Shown here: positions 7,641 through 15,758 of the stretch, one piece after another
Position numbering within the stretch: the first letter of the stretch is position 1
Layout of the letters: every line of letters begins with the position of its first letter
NCBI RefSeq assembly: GCF_016056305.1
Contig: NZ_JAECZC010000041.1
Coordinates: 1 to 46,434 of the forward strand
From: Amazonocrinis nigriterrae CENA67
GTDB taxonomy: Bacteria; Cyanobacteriota; Cyanobacteriia; Cyanobacteriales; Nostocaceae
DNA: 46,434 bases
Direction of reading: 5' to 3'
Program-made: the position numbers and the translations under genes
The notes under the pieces: generated by a model
Databases searched by the model: none
What the model was told of the DNA's origin: nothing
What the model saw: only the letters and a program-made list of their open reading frames with translations

Positions 7641-8546
7641 TCAACCAAGATAATTTATTTCTTGGAGTTCCCTAAATTGTCGAACTACCTTTAAAAACCT
7701 CTGCACTGTTGGCGATGTTTGGTTTCGTCGCCAAATCATGGCAATGGCAACTTTTGGGGTAGATTCTTGGATATTTTGATAAACTACCCCTGTCCGTTGT
7801 AAATTTTGCAAAGATGCTGGCACTATTGCCACACCCATCTCGGCTGCCACTAAGCTAACAATCGTTTGCATCTGGATGGCTTCTTGAGTAACTGTAGGGC
7901 TGAAGCCTGCTTGCTGACACAGACTAATAATTAAGTCGTAGAGTCCAGGCGCTAAGATTCTAGGAAATAAAATAAACGGTTCATTGGCAAGTGATTTCAA
8001 ACAAACATGAGATTGATTTGCTAGCCAATGTGTTTCAGGAAGTGCCACCATCAGCGACTCTTGAAAAATTATCTCCCAATTAAATGTATCTTCTTCTACA
8101 GGCGGACGCACGAAGCCTACATCCAGCCGACCTGACCGCAACCATTCTAACTGCTGATCTGTAGTCAGTTCATGTAACTCTAACCTCACACCAGGGACAC
8201 GATTACGAAAATCCCGCAAAATATTTGGCAAAATATTATACGTTGCTGAACTGACAAAACCGACCACCAACTGTCCAACTTCGCCCCGACTAGTTTGTTG
8301 TCCAACTTGAATTGCCTGTTGCAATTGTCTAAGAATTTGCTGCACTTCACCCAGAAACACTTGCCCGGCTTCTGTTAATTGCACATTTCGTTTAGTGCGG
8401 TGAAACAATTCAAACCCCAATTCTTTTTCTAGCTGCTGAATTTGTTGACTGAGGGGAGGTTGGGCAATGTGTAATCTTTCCGCCGCCCGTCCAAAGTGTA
8501 ATTCTTCTGCCAAAGTTACAAAATACCGCAGATGCCGTAGTTCCAT
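7641..8546 (-). CDS. LysR-family transcriptional regulator
   Basis: A 301-residue DNA-binding regulator. The N-terminal winged helix-turn-helix (about 1-60; MELRHLRYFVTLAEELHFGR, then AAERLHIAQPPLSQQI) is typical of the BenM/CatM/AlsR branch, with the QPPLSQQI recognition helix. The effector-binding domain runs from about 90 to 295 (VGQLVVGFVSSATYNILPNI). The effector is unknown. The gene is divergent from the secreted-protein gene at 8830, 283 bp away; LysR regulators often control a divergent neighbour, but no LysR box (T-N11-A) was assigned with confidence. Length is normal for the family. Confidence 0.93.
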   Translation of the reverse strand: MELRHLRYFVTLAEELHFGRAAERLHIAQPPLSQQIQQLEKELGFELFHRTKRNVQLTEAGQVFLGEVQQILRQLQQAIQVGQQTSRGEVGQLVVGFVSSATYNILPNILRDFRNRVPGVRLELHELTTDQQLEWLRSGRLDVGFVRPPVEEDTFNWEIIFQESLMVALPETHWLANQSHVCLKSLANEPFILFPRILAPGLYDLIISLCQQAGFSPTVTQEAIQMQTIVSLVAAEMGVAIVPASLQNLQRTGVVYQNIQESTPKVAIAMIWRRNQTSPTVQRFLKVVRQFRELQEINYLG

Positions 8547-8829
8547 CTGTCACCATTCTTCACAAGTTATTAAACCTAAATTAGTTTTGTCAATAGTAAC
8601 TACACCACAAATAATAAGTAGTAAAAAGTATTAAATTAATCTTTATACTGAATTTATAGGGCAAACATGAACTATACTTTTGTATCGAAGGCAATAGGGA
8701 AGGGCTGCTACTTTCAGTAGTTCGCTGGCTAAAAAATTGTGTTTCCAACACCAATTTGGAACTAAATTTTCAGCATTATTGCTTCTTGATATTTCATGAT
8801 TTTAATTTGTCACTAATACAGTTTTTACC

Positions 8830-9354
8830 ATGAAATTGAGCTTTACTTTTAGGATAATCGGCTGTACGCTGCTTACGCTGTTAACACCAACCATACTCTA
8901 TGCTCAGACTTCTCCGTATGGAACGACACGTAGACCTCACACTTGCCCATCAAGAGTAGAACCAAAAGCAGGAGCGCCCAGCGCCGAACAGGCAAAGATG
9001 TATTTTCTCTGTGACGTAGAAGAGGAAATTGTTATCAGTATACCCAATAGCTTTTTGAGGCTTGTCACCGATCTCACCATTCAGGTTGCCCCTATTTCCC
9101 GGCCGTTCAACATGGAAACTGACGGAAAGTATTTAGGCATCGACCCGAAACAACCCGTGTACGATATCCGAGGAAGCTACACCGATTATTTTTGCAAGAG
9201 GATCGACCGTCGTAACATTGGAAAAAACTGCATTGTCTCTTCTAGACCAAACCAACAGGGCATCTGTTTCCGAAACACTTTTGGCGACTGGCATTGCCAT
9301 ATGATAGGTACAAAAAGAGAAATTGGTAAGCAACTACCACCGCCTACGAATTAG
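8830..9354 (+). CDS. Secreted protein of unknown function, Cys-rich
   Basis: 174 residues. The N-terminus is a clear Sec signal peptide: basic start (MKLSFTFR), hydrophobic core (IIGCTLLTLLTP) and a cleavage-like LYA-QT at about 25-27. The mature part has about eight cysteines (HTCPS, FLCD, YFCKR, KNCIV, GICF, WHCHM) that could form disulfides outside the cytoplasm. Motifs such as PVYDIRGSYTDYFCK and NTFGDWHCHM look like a conserved cyanobacterial family, but I cannot assign a function. It sits alone, divergent from the LysR gene. No clear Shine-Dalgarno sequence. Confidence 0.75.
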   Translation: MKLSFTFRIIGCTLLTLLTPTILYAQTSPYGTTRRPHTCPSRVEPKAGAPSAEQAKMYFLCDVEEEIVISIPNSFLRLVTDLTIQVAPISRPFNMETDGKYLGIDPKQPVYDIRGSYTDYFCKRIDRRNIGKNCIVSSRPNQQGICFRNTFGDWHCHMIGTKREIGKQLPPPTN

Positions 9355-9658
9355 GGCATATCTTGCCCAGACGCGGAAATAGTACCTTCAGCATAAATCT
9401 AACCCTTACCCTGATTGGGATGCGATCGCATATGGTCGAGCTTCATTCATCACATTGATTACCAATGCGATCGCACCCAACCAAAACTCGTCTTTATGAG
9501 CAGGCTTTAGGTAAACTCATATTTTTTACATATTAGTTATTGTAGAAAAATATATTGGACATCATTAGAAATCTTTTTTACTCTAATGATCAGGCAGTCA
9601 TCAACCGAGAGCGCATGGTTGAAGATTGGTGAACCAACAAATTGTAATTTCACTGTTT
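9355..9658. other. Intergenic region with HIP1-bearing inverted repeat
   Basis: No convincing gene. TTGGGATGCGATCGCA at 9415-9430 and TGCGATCGCACCCAA near 9466-9480 form a near-perfect inverted repeat, each arm holding a HIP1 octamer. The rest is AT-rich and may contain the methyltransferase promoter. Confidence 0.5.
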
Positions 9659-10435
9659 ATGAATCAACTTTTGATACCCAACAATGATTGGGACAGTAGC
9701 CTTTATGAAGATAAACACGCCTTCGTGTGGCAATATGGCGAAGACTTGCTGAAATTACTCAACCCCAAACCAGGAGAATCTATTCTGGATTTAGGTTGCG
9801 GTACTGGGCAACTGACAGAAAAAATTGCCTTAGCTGGGGCTGAAGTTATAGGAATTGATAACGCAGCGACGATGATTGAGAAGGCTAGACAAAACTATCC
9901 TCATTTACATTTTCAGGTTGCTGATGCCCGCAACTTTCAGCTTAAACAGCCGTTCGATGCTGTATTTTCTAATGCTACCTTGCATTGGGTAAAACCAGCA
10001 GATGCCGCGATCGCTTCCATACATCAGGCATTAAAATTAGGAGGGCGTTTCGTAGCCGAGTTTGGTGGTAAAGGGAATGTACAGGCGATCGTTAAAGCGT
10101 TGTATACCGCTTTGGCAGAGATAAATATTACCGCAGAATCACTTAATTCGTGGTATTTCCCTAGTATTGGTGAGTACGCCAGCATACTGGAACAGCACGG
10201 GTTTGATGTCAACTACGCCATTATATTTCCCCGTCCCACTCCCCTAGCTGAGGGAGAAGCAGGTATAAAAAACTGGATTGAGATGTTCGCTGGCAGTTTC
10301 CTCGCTGGACTGTCTACTGAGCAACAAATACAAGTAACTCAAACTGTTGAACAGATCCTCAAGCCAACACTTTATCAAGAAGGTATTTGGACAGCTGACT
10401 ATCGACGAATTCGCATCTTTGCCATCAAAGTTTAA
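9659..10435 (+). CDS. Class I SAM-dependent methyltransferase
   Basis: 258 residues from the ATG at 9659; an upstream in-frame TTG at 9626 would add 11 residues but the family begins near NNDWDSSLYEDKHAFVWQYG, so the ATG is preferred. Motif I is ILDLGCGTGQLTEKIA (about residues 42-57), the acidic residue ending strand 2 is in VIGIDNA, and the post-II DAVFSNATLHWV is typical of the trans-aconitate methyltransferase-like and UbiE-like groups. The substrate is unknown. No membrane segments. The TAA stop lies directly against the repeat element beginning at 10436. Confidence 0.88.
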   Translation: MNQLLIPNNDWDSSLYEDKHAFVWQYGEDLLKLLNPKPGESILDLGCGTGQLTEKIALAGAEVIGIDNAATMIEKARQNYPHLHFQVADARNFQLKQPFDAVFSNATLHWVKPADAAIASIHQALKLGGRFVAEFGGKGNVQAIVKALYTALAEINITAESLNSWYFPSIGEYASILEQHGFDVNYAIIFPRPTPLAEGEAGIKNWIEMFAGSFLAGLSTEQQIQVTQTVEQILKPTLYQEGIWTADYRRIRIFAIKV

Positions 10436-10577
10436 CGTGAGTTCGATGACCTCTCCCTCCCGACCTCCCTCTCCATTTAGGCGAGGGAGGAGGAACGAAA
10501 AAATAAGGGTTTTACTCCCCTCTCCTTGTAGGAGAGGGGCTGGGGGAGAGGTTAAAACAGCACTTGTCGAACTCACG
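10436..10577. repeat. MITE-like element with 11-bp perfect terminal inverted repeats
   Basis: CGTGAGTTCGA at 10436-10446 is matched exactly by TCGAACTCACG at 10567-10577, bounding a 142-bp element. The interior consists of CCTCTCC/GGAGAGG-type stems (for example CCCCTCTCCTTGTAGGAGAGGGG at about 10518-10540). It has no coding capacity. It begins one base after the methyltransferase stop codon. Termini plus stem-rich interior suggest a small non-autonomous mobile element; target-site duplication is not evident. Confidence 0.65.
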
Positions 10578-10655
10578 TAAGTTTAAGGAGACTAGGTACT
10601 GGGGACTAGGAAAGATATATATATAGTTATAAGTTTTTACAATGCCCCATGTCCC

Positions 10656-11180
10656 ATGCCCCATGCCCAATTCCCACTACTCCTAACTATTAGCCTGGCT
10701 ACGGTTTCGCTTTTACCAATCCCTGCTTCATTAGCACAAACGTCCTCGATACCACAGCCTTCAAATGCTCCTCTAGAACTCAATTTATTGACCAAACCAA
10801 ACGGTATTGTGATTACAGCTAATACCATTGACCCAACAGGATTAACTGTTCCCAGTTTATGGTGGGCAAGAGAAAACTCAGAGAAGAAGCTGTTGGATAA
10901 CTGGATAGCTTATCCAGTTTCTAACCAAGAACCTGGTCGAGTAGACTTGATAGTTAATCAGCAAGTCTGGAGTTTACTAAGTTACCTGGAGCGTTACAGC
11001 TTTGTGAATCGCTTAGGTAACTTATCACGTAAGGATGGATATAACGTTCGTGTTTTTAATTATCAGCAAGATCTTTTGGCAACTTACACCTGTAACTTTC
11101 AAATAAGTCCAGCGTTATGTAATATCCAAATGAATATTCAGAATAAGTTAGGGTTAACGAAGATAACAGATAACAGATAA
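10656..11180 (+). CDS. Secreted protein of unknown function with repeat-derived start region
   Basis: 174 residues with a signal peptide (LLLTISLATVSLLPIPASLA-Q, cleavage near residue 27) and a mature region beginning QTSSIPQPSNAPLELNLLTK. Conserved-looking blocks are PSLWWARENSEKKLLDNWIA and GRVDLIVNQQVWSLLSYLER, followed by two Cys residues near the C-terminus (YTCNFQISPALCNIQ). I regard it as a conserved cyanobacterial periplasmic or exported protein without known function. The first codons (MPHAQF) lie in an STRR array of CCCCATG/CCCAATT units (10641-10680), so the native translation start may have been replaced by repeat sequence. Several in-frame ATGs arise from the repeat itself. Confidence 0.75.
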   Translation: MPHAQFPLLLTISLATVSLLPIPASLAQTSSIPQPSNAPLELNLLTKPNGIVITANTIDPTGLTVPSLWWARENSEKKLLDNWIAYPVSNQEPGRVDLIVNQQVWSLLSYLERYSFVNRLGNLSRKDGYNVRVFNYQQDLLATYTCNFQISPALCNIQMNIQNKLGLTKITDNR

Positions 11181-11343
11181 CTGTTCACTGATTTAACAGA
11201 CTTCCTAATAAAAAATATTGCACTATTCACAGTCATCAGGAGCCAGTGCGTTGGGGAGACACTGCGTTGCGCGGGTTAAGAGCGTTGAAGCAAGTGTCGT
11301 CGGCTCTGCCGACTTGAAGCAACTGGCGTTCATCAGTCATCAT
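11181..11343. other. Intergenic repeat patch
   Basis: Convergent gap. It contains GC-rich palindromic fragments of the kind dispersed in Nostoc genomes, such as GTCGGCTCTGCCGAC at 11300-11314. No gene or clear terminator with T-run. Confidence 0.5.
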
Positions 11344-12504
11344 TCAACCTTGTCTGATTTTAGTGAATAAAGATTCGTACTGTTGTACCACCGATGTGGC
11401 TAAGGGAAGCAAAAATTCACTTTTGGCGAAAACTTCTTGATTACTCTGTAAGAGATTCCGCACAGATTCCTGGAGGTCGGAAGCAACAATATTTGTAGAA
11501 ATTGGCGAATTACTTTTAGTCAGCAGAGAAATTTGCTTAGCGATCGCTGGTTGCCAACAAAAATCAATCCATTGGGATGATAAAGTACTTTTAGCAATAC
11601 TTGTCGGGCGTACCCATAAGTCTGCCCAAATTGCTGTTCCTGACTGAGGAGTAATGGCAGCAAGTTGGGGATAACGCCCTAGAATTGGTACTACATCACT
11701 TGACCAGCCAACTGCTAGCCAAGTGTCCCCCATAATTAAAGGTTCTAGGTAGGTGTTGGAACTGTAGAACTTCACCTGTTGGTTTAATGCTCTGAGTTCT
11801 TTTTCTAGTTCTGGTACTGTGCTAAGATTCTCTGTATTGTAGGATTGACCTAGTTTTTTTAAGACTAGACCAATTACTTCTCTGGGTTGATTAAGTAAGG
11901 AAATGCGCGATCGCAATTCATCTCTCCACAAATCACCCCAATTCTGAGGCTTCCACCCCAATTGTTTGAATTTGTCACGATTGTAAACAATTACCGTACT
12001 GCCCCAACGATAAGGAGCAGCCCAAATTTTGCCCTGAGTATCTAAATCACCTTGTTCGTTACGCCTGACCAGTTTTTGCCATCTTTCATCCAAAGCAGAC
12101 CACTGTTTGAATTGTTTTACCTCCGCTTCTTGGAGTGGTTGAATTAGTTTCTCCTCGATTGCAGCTTTCAGCCAGTAATCTCCCAAGGTCACGAGGTCAG
12201 CCACAGCAGTTGTTTGAGATTTTCTAAATGGTATGAAACGAGTCCACACCTGCTCATCAGCGGCTTGTGGTTTGTTTTGCCAACCTTGCAAGTGTTGAAA
12301 TAAATCTCGTATCTGCTCGACTGGGGCAAACTTTAACTGCACCTGTTGCTGTAAGCTTTGGCGAAATTGATTAACCACCTGACTTGGAACAGATCCTTTC
12401 AATAACTGCACGTTTAATTTTATCTGTTTGTTGCCAGCACACCCAACCAGCAGTTGTGAAAGTGCTAGTCCACCCGTCCCAAGCAAAAAAGACCGTCGAT
12501 CCAT
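11344..12504 (-). CDS. Extracellular solute-binding lipoprotein (PotD/spermidine-type)
   Basis: 386 residues from ATG 12504. The longer frame to 12555 adds 17 residues ahead of an obvious export signal and is less likely. The N-terminus MDRRSFLLGTGGLALSQLLV followed by GCAG combines a twin-arginine-like motif (DRRSFLLG) with a lipobox (LVGC), so the mature protein is probably lipid-anchored facing the periplasm. The body matches type 2 periplasmic binding proteins of the polyamine/iron class: KIWAAPYRWGSTVIVYNRDK, and WLAVGWSSDVVPILGR where ligand contacts occur. No permease or ATPase gene is adjacent, so its transporter must be encoded elsewhere. The ligand is not predictable from this sequence alone. 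Confidence 0.85.
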   Translation of the reverse strand: MDRRSFLLGTGGLALSQLLVGCAGNKQIKLNVQLLKGSVPSQVVNQFRQSLQQQVQLKFAPVEQIRDLFQHLQGWQNKPQAADEQVWTRFIPFRKSQTTAVADLVTLGDYWLKAAIEEKLIQPLQEAEVKQFKQWSALDERWQKLVRRNEQGDLDTQGKIWAAPYRWGSTVIVYNRDKFKQLGWKPQNWGDLWRDELRSRISLLNQPREVIGLVLKKLGQSYNTENLSTVPELEKELRALNQQVKFYSSNTYLEPLIMGDTWLAVGWSSDVVPILGRYPQLAAITPQSGTAIWADLWVRPTSIAKSTLSSQWIDFCWQPAIAKQISLLTKSNSPISTNIVASDLQESVRNLLQSNQEVFAKSEFLLPLATSVVQQYESLFTKIRQG

Positions 12505-13264
12505 TGATTTTGGATAGGAAATTTTACATTGTATACCATACATATATATAAGCAAAAGAATGCCAGAGGCTAAAGCACTGAAAAAAAGTGTGTGATTGAG
12601 AATAGCCCCTATTTTCTCAGCAAACCTGTAAATTTATCCAAATAGAGTTTTATCTTACTTCACTTTGTCGGTGCAATTCAGTTAGACGCGTATTAGCTCA
12701 GAAATTATTTAGATTTTATTTAGATTCTAGCTGTTGTCTATCTTGCTGTATAAGTAACAAGGAAATCCCAAAATTGTGACTGATTTGCTATTATCAACCT
12801 TTTTTGCCGCTGATTTTGTAGAATTTAGATACCAAGCTTTCTTAATTAAACATAAAGATTAACCAGGGATTTTAATTTTAATTTGCTATTTTGATTTACT
12901 GATTCACTTTAACCAGTCTGATTAATTGTCATATTTCCGGAATATTAGGACTTTTACCTACCCTTAACTGATATTTATTGTCTGCTTTTAAGTGCTGATT
13001 CAGGCATATTTGCCAGCAAATGCTCATTAAATACGAATAGGGAAGTATGTTTAAGCGTTTTACTAGTAATTACTGTGGCTAACTTAATTTTTCTCAATGA
13101 TAAGCTTGAGTAATACTCATAAAAAATATTGAGTTATATTTAAAAGTAATTACTTAGGTATCGCCTGACAACAGAATTTTTGAAAAATTAAATAATTCAT
13201 AAGTATGGTTAACATAGCTAGTAAATTGAATAACATAGAGAAAATATGCGGACGAGGGTATTAA
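12505..13264. other. Long AT-rich intergenic region, no gene seen
   Basis: About 760 bp between the solute-binding protein and the coiled-coil gene, both transcribed outward from it. It is very AT-rich with scattered poly-T/A tracts. No tRNA, repeat array or coding frame longer than a few dozen codons was convincing. GAGGG at about 13254-13258, six bases before the ATG, fits a ribosome-binding site for the rightward gene. Confidence 0.5.
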
Positions 13265-13639
13265 ATGGAGCCATTACAAAAGCAGATTCTCACTTTGAGC
13301 GATAAACTGGATGCCCTTTATCAGGTGATTGAGGAGCTTGACGGTAAAGTTGCTCAAGCTTTTTCAGAGTGTTCCTTAGCGAATTCACAAGCAAAGGATA
13401 ATTATCTGGAAAATAACGATACTGGGCGCTTTCAGTTAAAAGCACAGAGCAATATTAATCCCGAACTGGAACATAAAGATGTATTAACAGACGGCATTTA
13501 TTTAGATATGAATCGTCAAGGTGGAGATAAGAACATAACACCAGAAATTCAAATCCAACGACTGACAGCTCAACTCACAGCAGCATACAATCGCATTGCT
13601 GCCTTAGAAGAACAATTACTCAGAGAGAGAATCCACTAA
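13265..13639 (+). CDS. Small coiled-coil protein of unknown function
   Basis: 124 residues. Two helical, heptad-like segments (about 1-38, LQKQILTLSDKLDALYQVIE; about 95-122, IQIQRLTAQLTAAYNRIAAL) flank a polar, probably flexible middle. No signal peptide, Cys or catalytic motif. GAGGG six bases before the ATG supports the start. It converges on cobT 68 bp away. Function unknown; likely a scaffolding or oligomerising protein by composition only. Confidence 0.7.
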   Translation: MEPLQKQILTLSDKLDALYQVIEELDGKVAQAFSECSLANSQAKDNYLENNDTGRFQLKAQSNINPELEHKDVLTDGIYLDMNRQGGDKNITPEIQIQRLTAQLTAAYNRIAALEEQLLRERIH

Positions 13640-13707
13640 ATTGACAAATTATTCAATAGCCAATATTCTCCAGATTTACCGGAAGCTTTGTGAGTCCGGT
13701 TATTTTG

Positions 13708-14880
13708 TTATTGACTATTGACTCGGCTTTGCCGTTCAAGTTGGTCTTCAATAGCTGCCAAAAGTCGATGTTGATCCCAATTTTGGCTGAGATGGGCGGC
13801 GATACAAGCGGCTCCAGCGCCCATACCTTCTTTAACAAAGCCCTGTTCATAAGCTTGGAGTTGGGGATAACGAGAATTAGCAAAACTCAGCGCAGTAGCT
13901 AGTAGTGGAGGAGTTGTATTTCCTAAGCTGAGGGCTAAATCTACGGTAGCGCCAGTTGGGTCTTCTGCTACCCAACGAGTTGTCCCCACAACCACTTCTG
14001 CCGGTCGCCAAGATAAATTGTAAGCTTGAGCGATCGCGCTTGTTAAAGCATAAACCGCCAGCATTTGTGTACCACCAGCAAGCATAACACCACAACTGCG
14101 ACTAGCAGCGATCGCCATCCCAGCTACTACCACTTGCATGGGATCGCCTACCGCCGCAACGAGTTGTAAGGGGTCGAGTAGGGGAGATGAGGAGGATGAG
14201 GGAGACAAGGTAAAATTTTCTCCCCTGCTCCGCTGCTCCGCTGCTCCCCCTGCTTTCCACCTCAAAAGCCCTTCCCGCACCACTGCCCACTTTTGCTCGT
14301 GGTTACAAACAGGATGGCTACTGTTGACTTTTCCTACCGCGTCTATACCTAAACCAGTTAAAATTGCCAGAGCGGTTGTGGTTCCTCCGACGACGCACTC
14401 ACCTATAATCAAATATTCCTGTTGGATATTGGCAGCCAGGCGTTCTCCCCACAGCAATCCTTGTTTTAGTAAGTGTTGTACTATTGCTAGTTCCATAGCC
14501 ACACCTTGACTTAAACACCTAGCAGGCGTGCCACCCAAATCAATGGTTGGTACAGCGGGAGACTGTGGTAAACCAGCATTAAACAAATAAAGTGGCATGT
14601 TAAGTGCCTCTACCACAGCGCGGGTCAGCAGTACAGGCGATGCTCCCGCTGCTAGTGGTGGTAGAGGATATTGGGGTTTTCGTTGGGGGCCATAATATAA
14701 AAACTCAGCATCAGCACAAGCAGTATATTTCCGATCAATAGGGGTGCGTCCAGCTGCTGAAATTCCTGGAATCAAGCCAGTTTCGGTAAAACCTAAAACG
14801 CAGGCAAACACGGGTAAAGAGCCGCCATACCTAGCAGTCCATGCTTTACCTTGTTCTATTTGAGTGTAAATACGAATCAC
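13708..14880 (-). CDS. cobT: Nicotinate-nucleotide-dimethylbenzimidazole phosphoribosyltransferase, cyanobacterial/archaeal type
   Basis: 390 residues of the TIGR00303 type CobT family, which activates the lower-ligand base as its alpha-riboside phosphate in cobamide assembly. Supporting blocks: GRTPIDRKYTACADAEFLYY near residue 45, FNAGLPQSPAVPTIDLGGTP near 100, ECVVGGTTTALAILTGLG near 160, and GGTQMLAVYALTSAIA near 270. In cyanobacteria the cobamide is usually pseudo-B12, so the base may be adenine. Residues about 209-234 are a Gly/Ser/Pro insert encoded by an STRR array (14178-14255), absent from the fold's core. It is the last gene of a minus-strand set Crp/Fnr - DUF2232 - cobT, although 83 bp of repeats separate it from DUF2232. 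No cobalamin riboswitch is visible upstream. Confidence 0.87.
   Translation of the reverse strand: MIRIYTQIEQGKAWTARYGGSLPVFACVLGFTETGLIPGISAAGRTPIDRKYTACADAEFLYYGPQRKPQYPLPPLAAGASPVLLTRAVVEALNMPLYLFNAGLPQSPAVPTIDLGGTPARCLSQGVAMELAIVQHLLKQGLLWGERLAANIQQEYLIIGECVVGGTTTALAILTGLGIDAVGKVNSSHPVCNHEQKWAVVREGLLRWKAGGAAEQRSRGENFTLSPSSSSSPLLDPLQLVAAVGDPMQVVVAGMAIAASRSCGVMLAGGTQMLAVYALTSAIAQAYNLSWRPAEVVVGTTRWVAEDPTGATVDLALSLGNTTPPLLATALSFANSRYPQLQAYEQGFVKEGMGAGAACIAAHLSQNWDQHRLLAAIEDQLERQSRVNSQ
14178..14255. repeat. STRR array inside cobT
   Basis: GGAGATGAGGAGGATGAGGG units and CTGCTCCGCTGCTCCGCTG units lie in frame within cobT and encode the low-complexity insert AAEQRSRGENFTLSPSSSSS. Confidence 0.75.
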
Positions 14881-14886
14881 TTGGAA

Positions 14887-14966
14887 AGTTAGGAGTTAGG
14901 AGTTAAGAGTTAGGAGTTAGGAGTTTAATTCATAACTCATAACTCATAACTTATAACTCATAACTA
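14887..14966. repeat. STRR inverted pair (AGGAGTT array, then TAACTCA array)
   Basis: About five AGGAGTT/AAGAGTT heptamers (14887-14925) followed after six bases by about five TAACTCA heptamers (14931-14966). The TAG stop of the DUF2232 gene (14964-14966) lies within the array. The two halves could pair into a long imperfect hairpin. Confidence 0.85.
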
Positions 14967-15746
14967 TCCCTCATAATCCATCAAGACTTGTACCCATTGT
15001 GGTGGGCGGGGGATGGGATTTCCTAGGCGGTCTAACAAAAGCCATGCCGCCAAATGTACTACAAACAGATAAATAAAGTTATTCAGCACAATTAAAGCGA
15101 TCGCGCCTGTTTGAATCAAAAATACACTAGGACTAGCTAATATTTCCAGCTGCAAAAATATCCACTCTGTAATTTCTGTCACCTGGTTAATTACATAAAT
15201 CCACAAATCTTCACTCGACAACACAGACAGCAACCACATACGAAAAAAGAACCCCAAAGTACCCAAGATTGTGCCTAAACTGATGGAAACAATCCAAGGT
15301 ACACGACGATACCAAGTTGCCCCCAACAGCACACCCATAAAAGCATAGGGCATGACAAACAAAAGACTGCGGACTGGCCCCATCAACACCGACAGCAGCA
15401 ACCCAGAAGTCACTGCTGCCATCCATGCCGCTCGTTTGCCCCAACGCAGGTAAACTAAAGCGATCGGTACAGGAAAAAATATCCGCAAAACTGGCCCCAA
15501 AGGAAAGTAAAAATTAATAAACCAAATCAAACTAGCGGTACTTGCCAAAAACGCTGTTTCCACCATCCTCAAGGGTGCATCAACTTTCAGCTGCGGAGGC
15601 TGGGGTCTGTTGTGGTTGCCTGAGTTGAGCGGACTGCCGTCAGGGTTTAACTGCTCTTGTTTATCTAACCTTTGATTTCGGGGACTTTGAGATTCAGAGG
15701 ATTGATCTTTTTCTGGCTCGTCTGGCAGCGAATCTAAAATGCTCAT
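14964..15746 (-). CDS. DUF2232 polytopic membrane protein
   Basis: 260 residues. The first 60 are polar and Pro/Gln/Asn-rich (cytosolic tail). Then there are about seven hydrophobic helices, including MVETAFLASTASLIWFINFY, VPIALVYLRWGKRAAWMAAV, LGTILGTLGFFFRMWLLSVL and IALIVLNNFIYLFVVHLAAW. The PVPIALVYLRWG motif marks DUF2232 (YybS-like, PF09991), a family whose topology resembles S components of ECF vitamin transporters. Proximity to cobT makes a role in uptake of a cobamide precursor conceivable, but that is an inference. Its start lies 12 bp downstream of the Crp/Fnr gene stop, so the two are very likely co-transcribed. Confidence 0.85.
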   Translation of the reverse strand: MSILDSLPDEPEKDQSSESQSPRNQRLDKQEQLNPDGSPLNSGNHNRPQPPQLKVDAPLRMVETAFLASTASLIWFINFYFPLGPVLRIFFPVPIALVYLRWGKRAAWMAAVTSGLLLSVLMGPVRSLLFVMPYAFMGVLLGATWYRRVPWIVSISLGTILGTLGFFFRMWLLSVLSSEDLWIYVINQVTEITEWIFLQLEILASPSVFLIQTGAIALIVLNNFIYLFVVHLAAWLLLDRLGNPIPRPPQWVQVLMDYEG

Positions 15747-15758
15747 TTGGACAAGTTG

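Noticed and set aside
9355-9530. Short leftward frame of about 36 codons (KPAHKDEFWLGAIALVINVM...)
   Set aside because: It has no start codon or ribosome-binding site and is built around two HIP1 sites in an inverted repeat; likely chance.
10244-10580. Open frames on both strands over the repeat element
   Set aside because: Composition comes from CCTCTCC stems; no homology-like features; they overlap the methyltransferase end.
14881-14963. Possible cobalamin riboswitch upstream of cobT
   Set aside because: The segment consists of STRR units only; no B12-box sequence is present.
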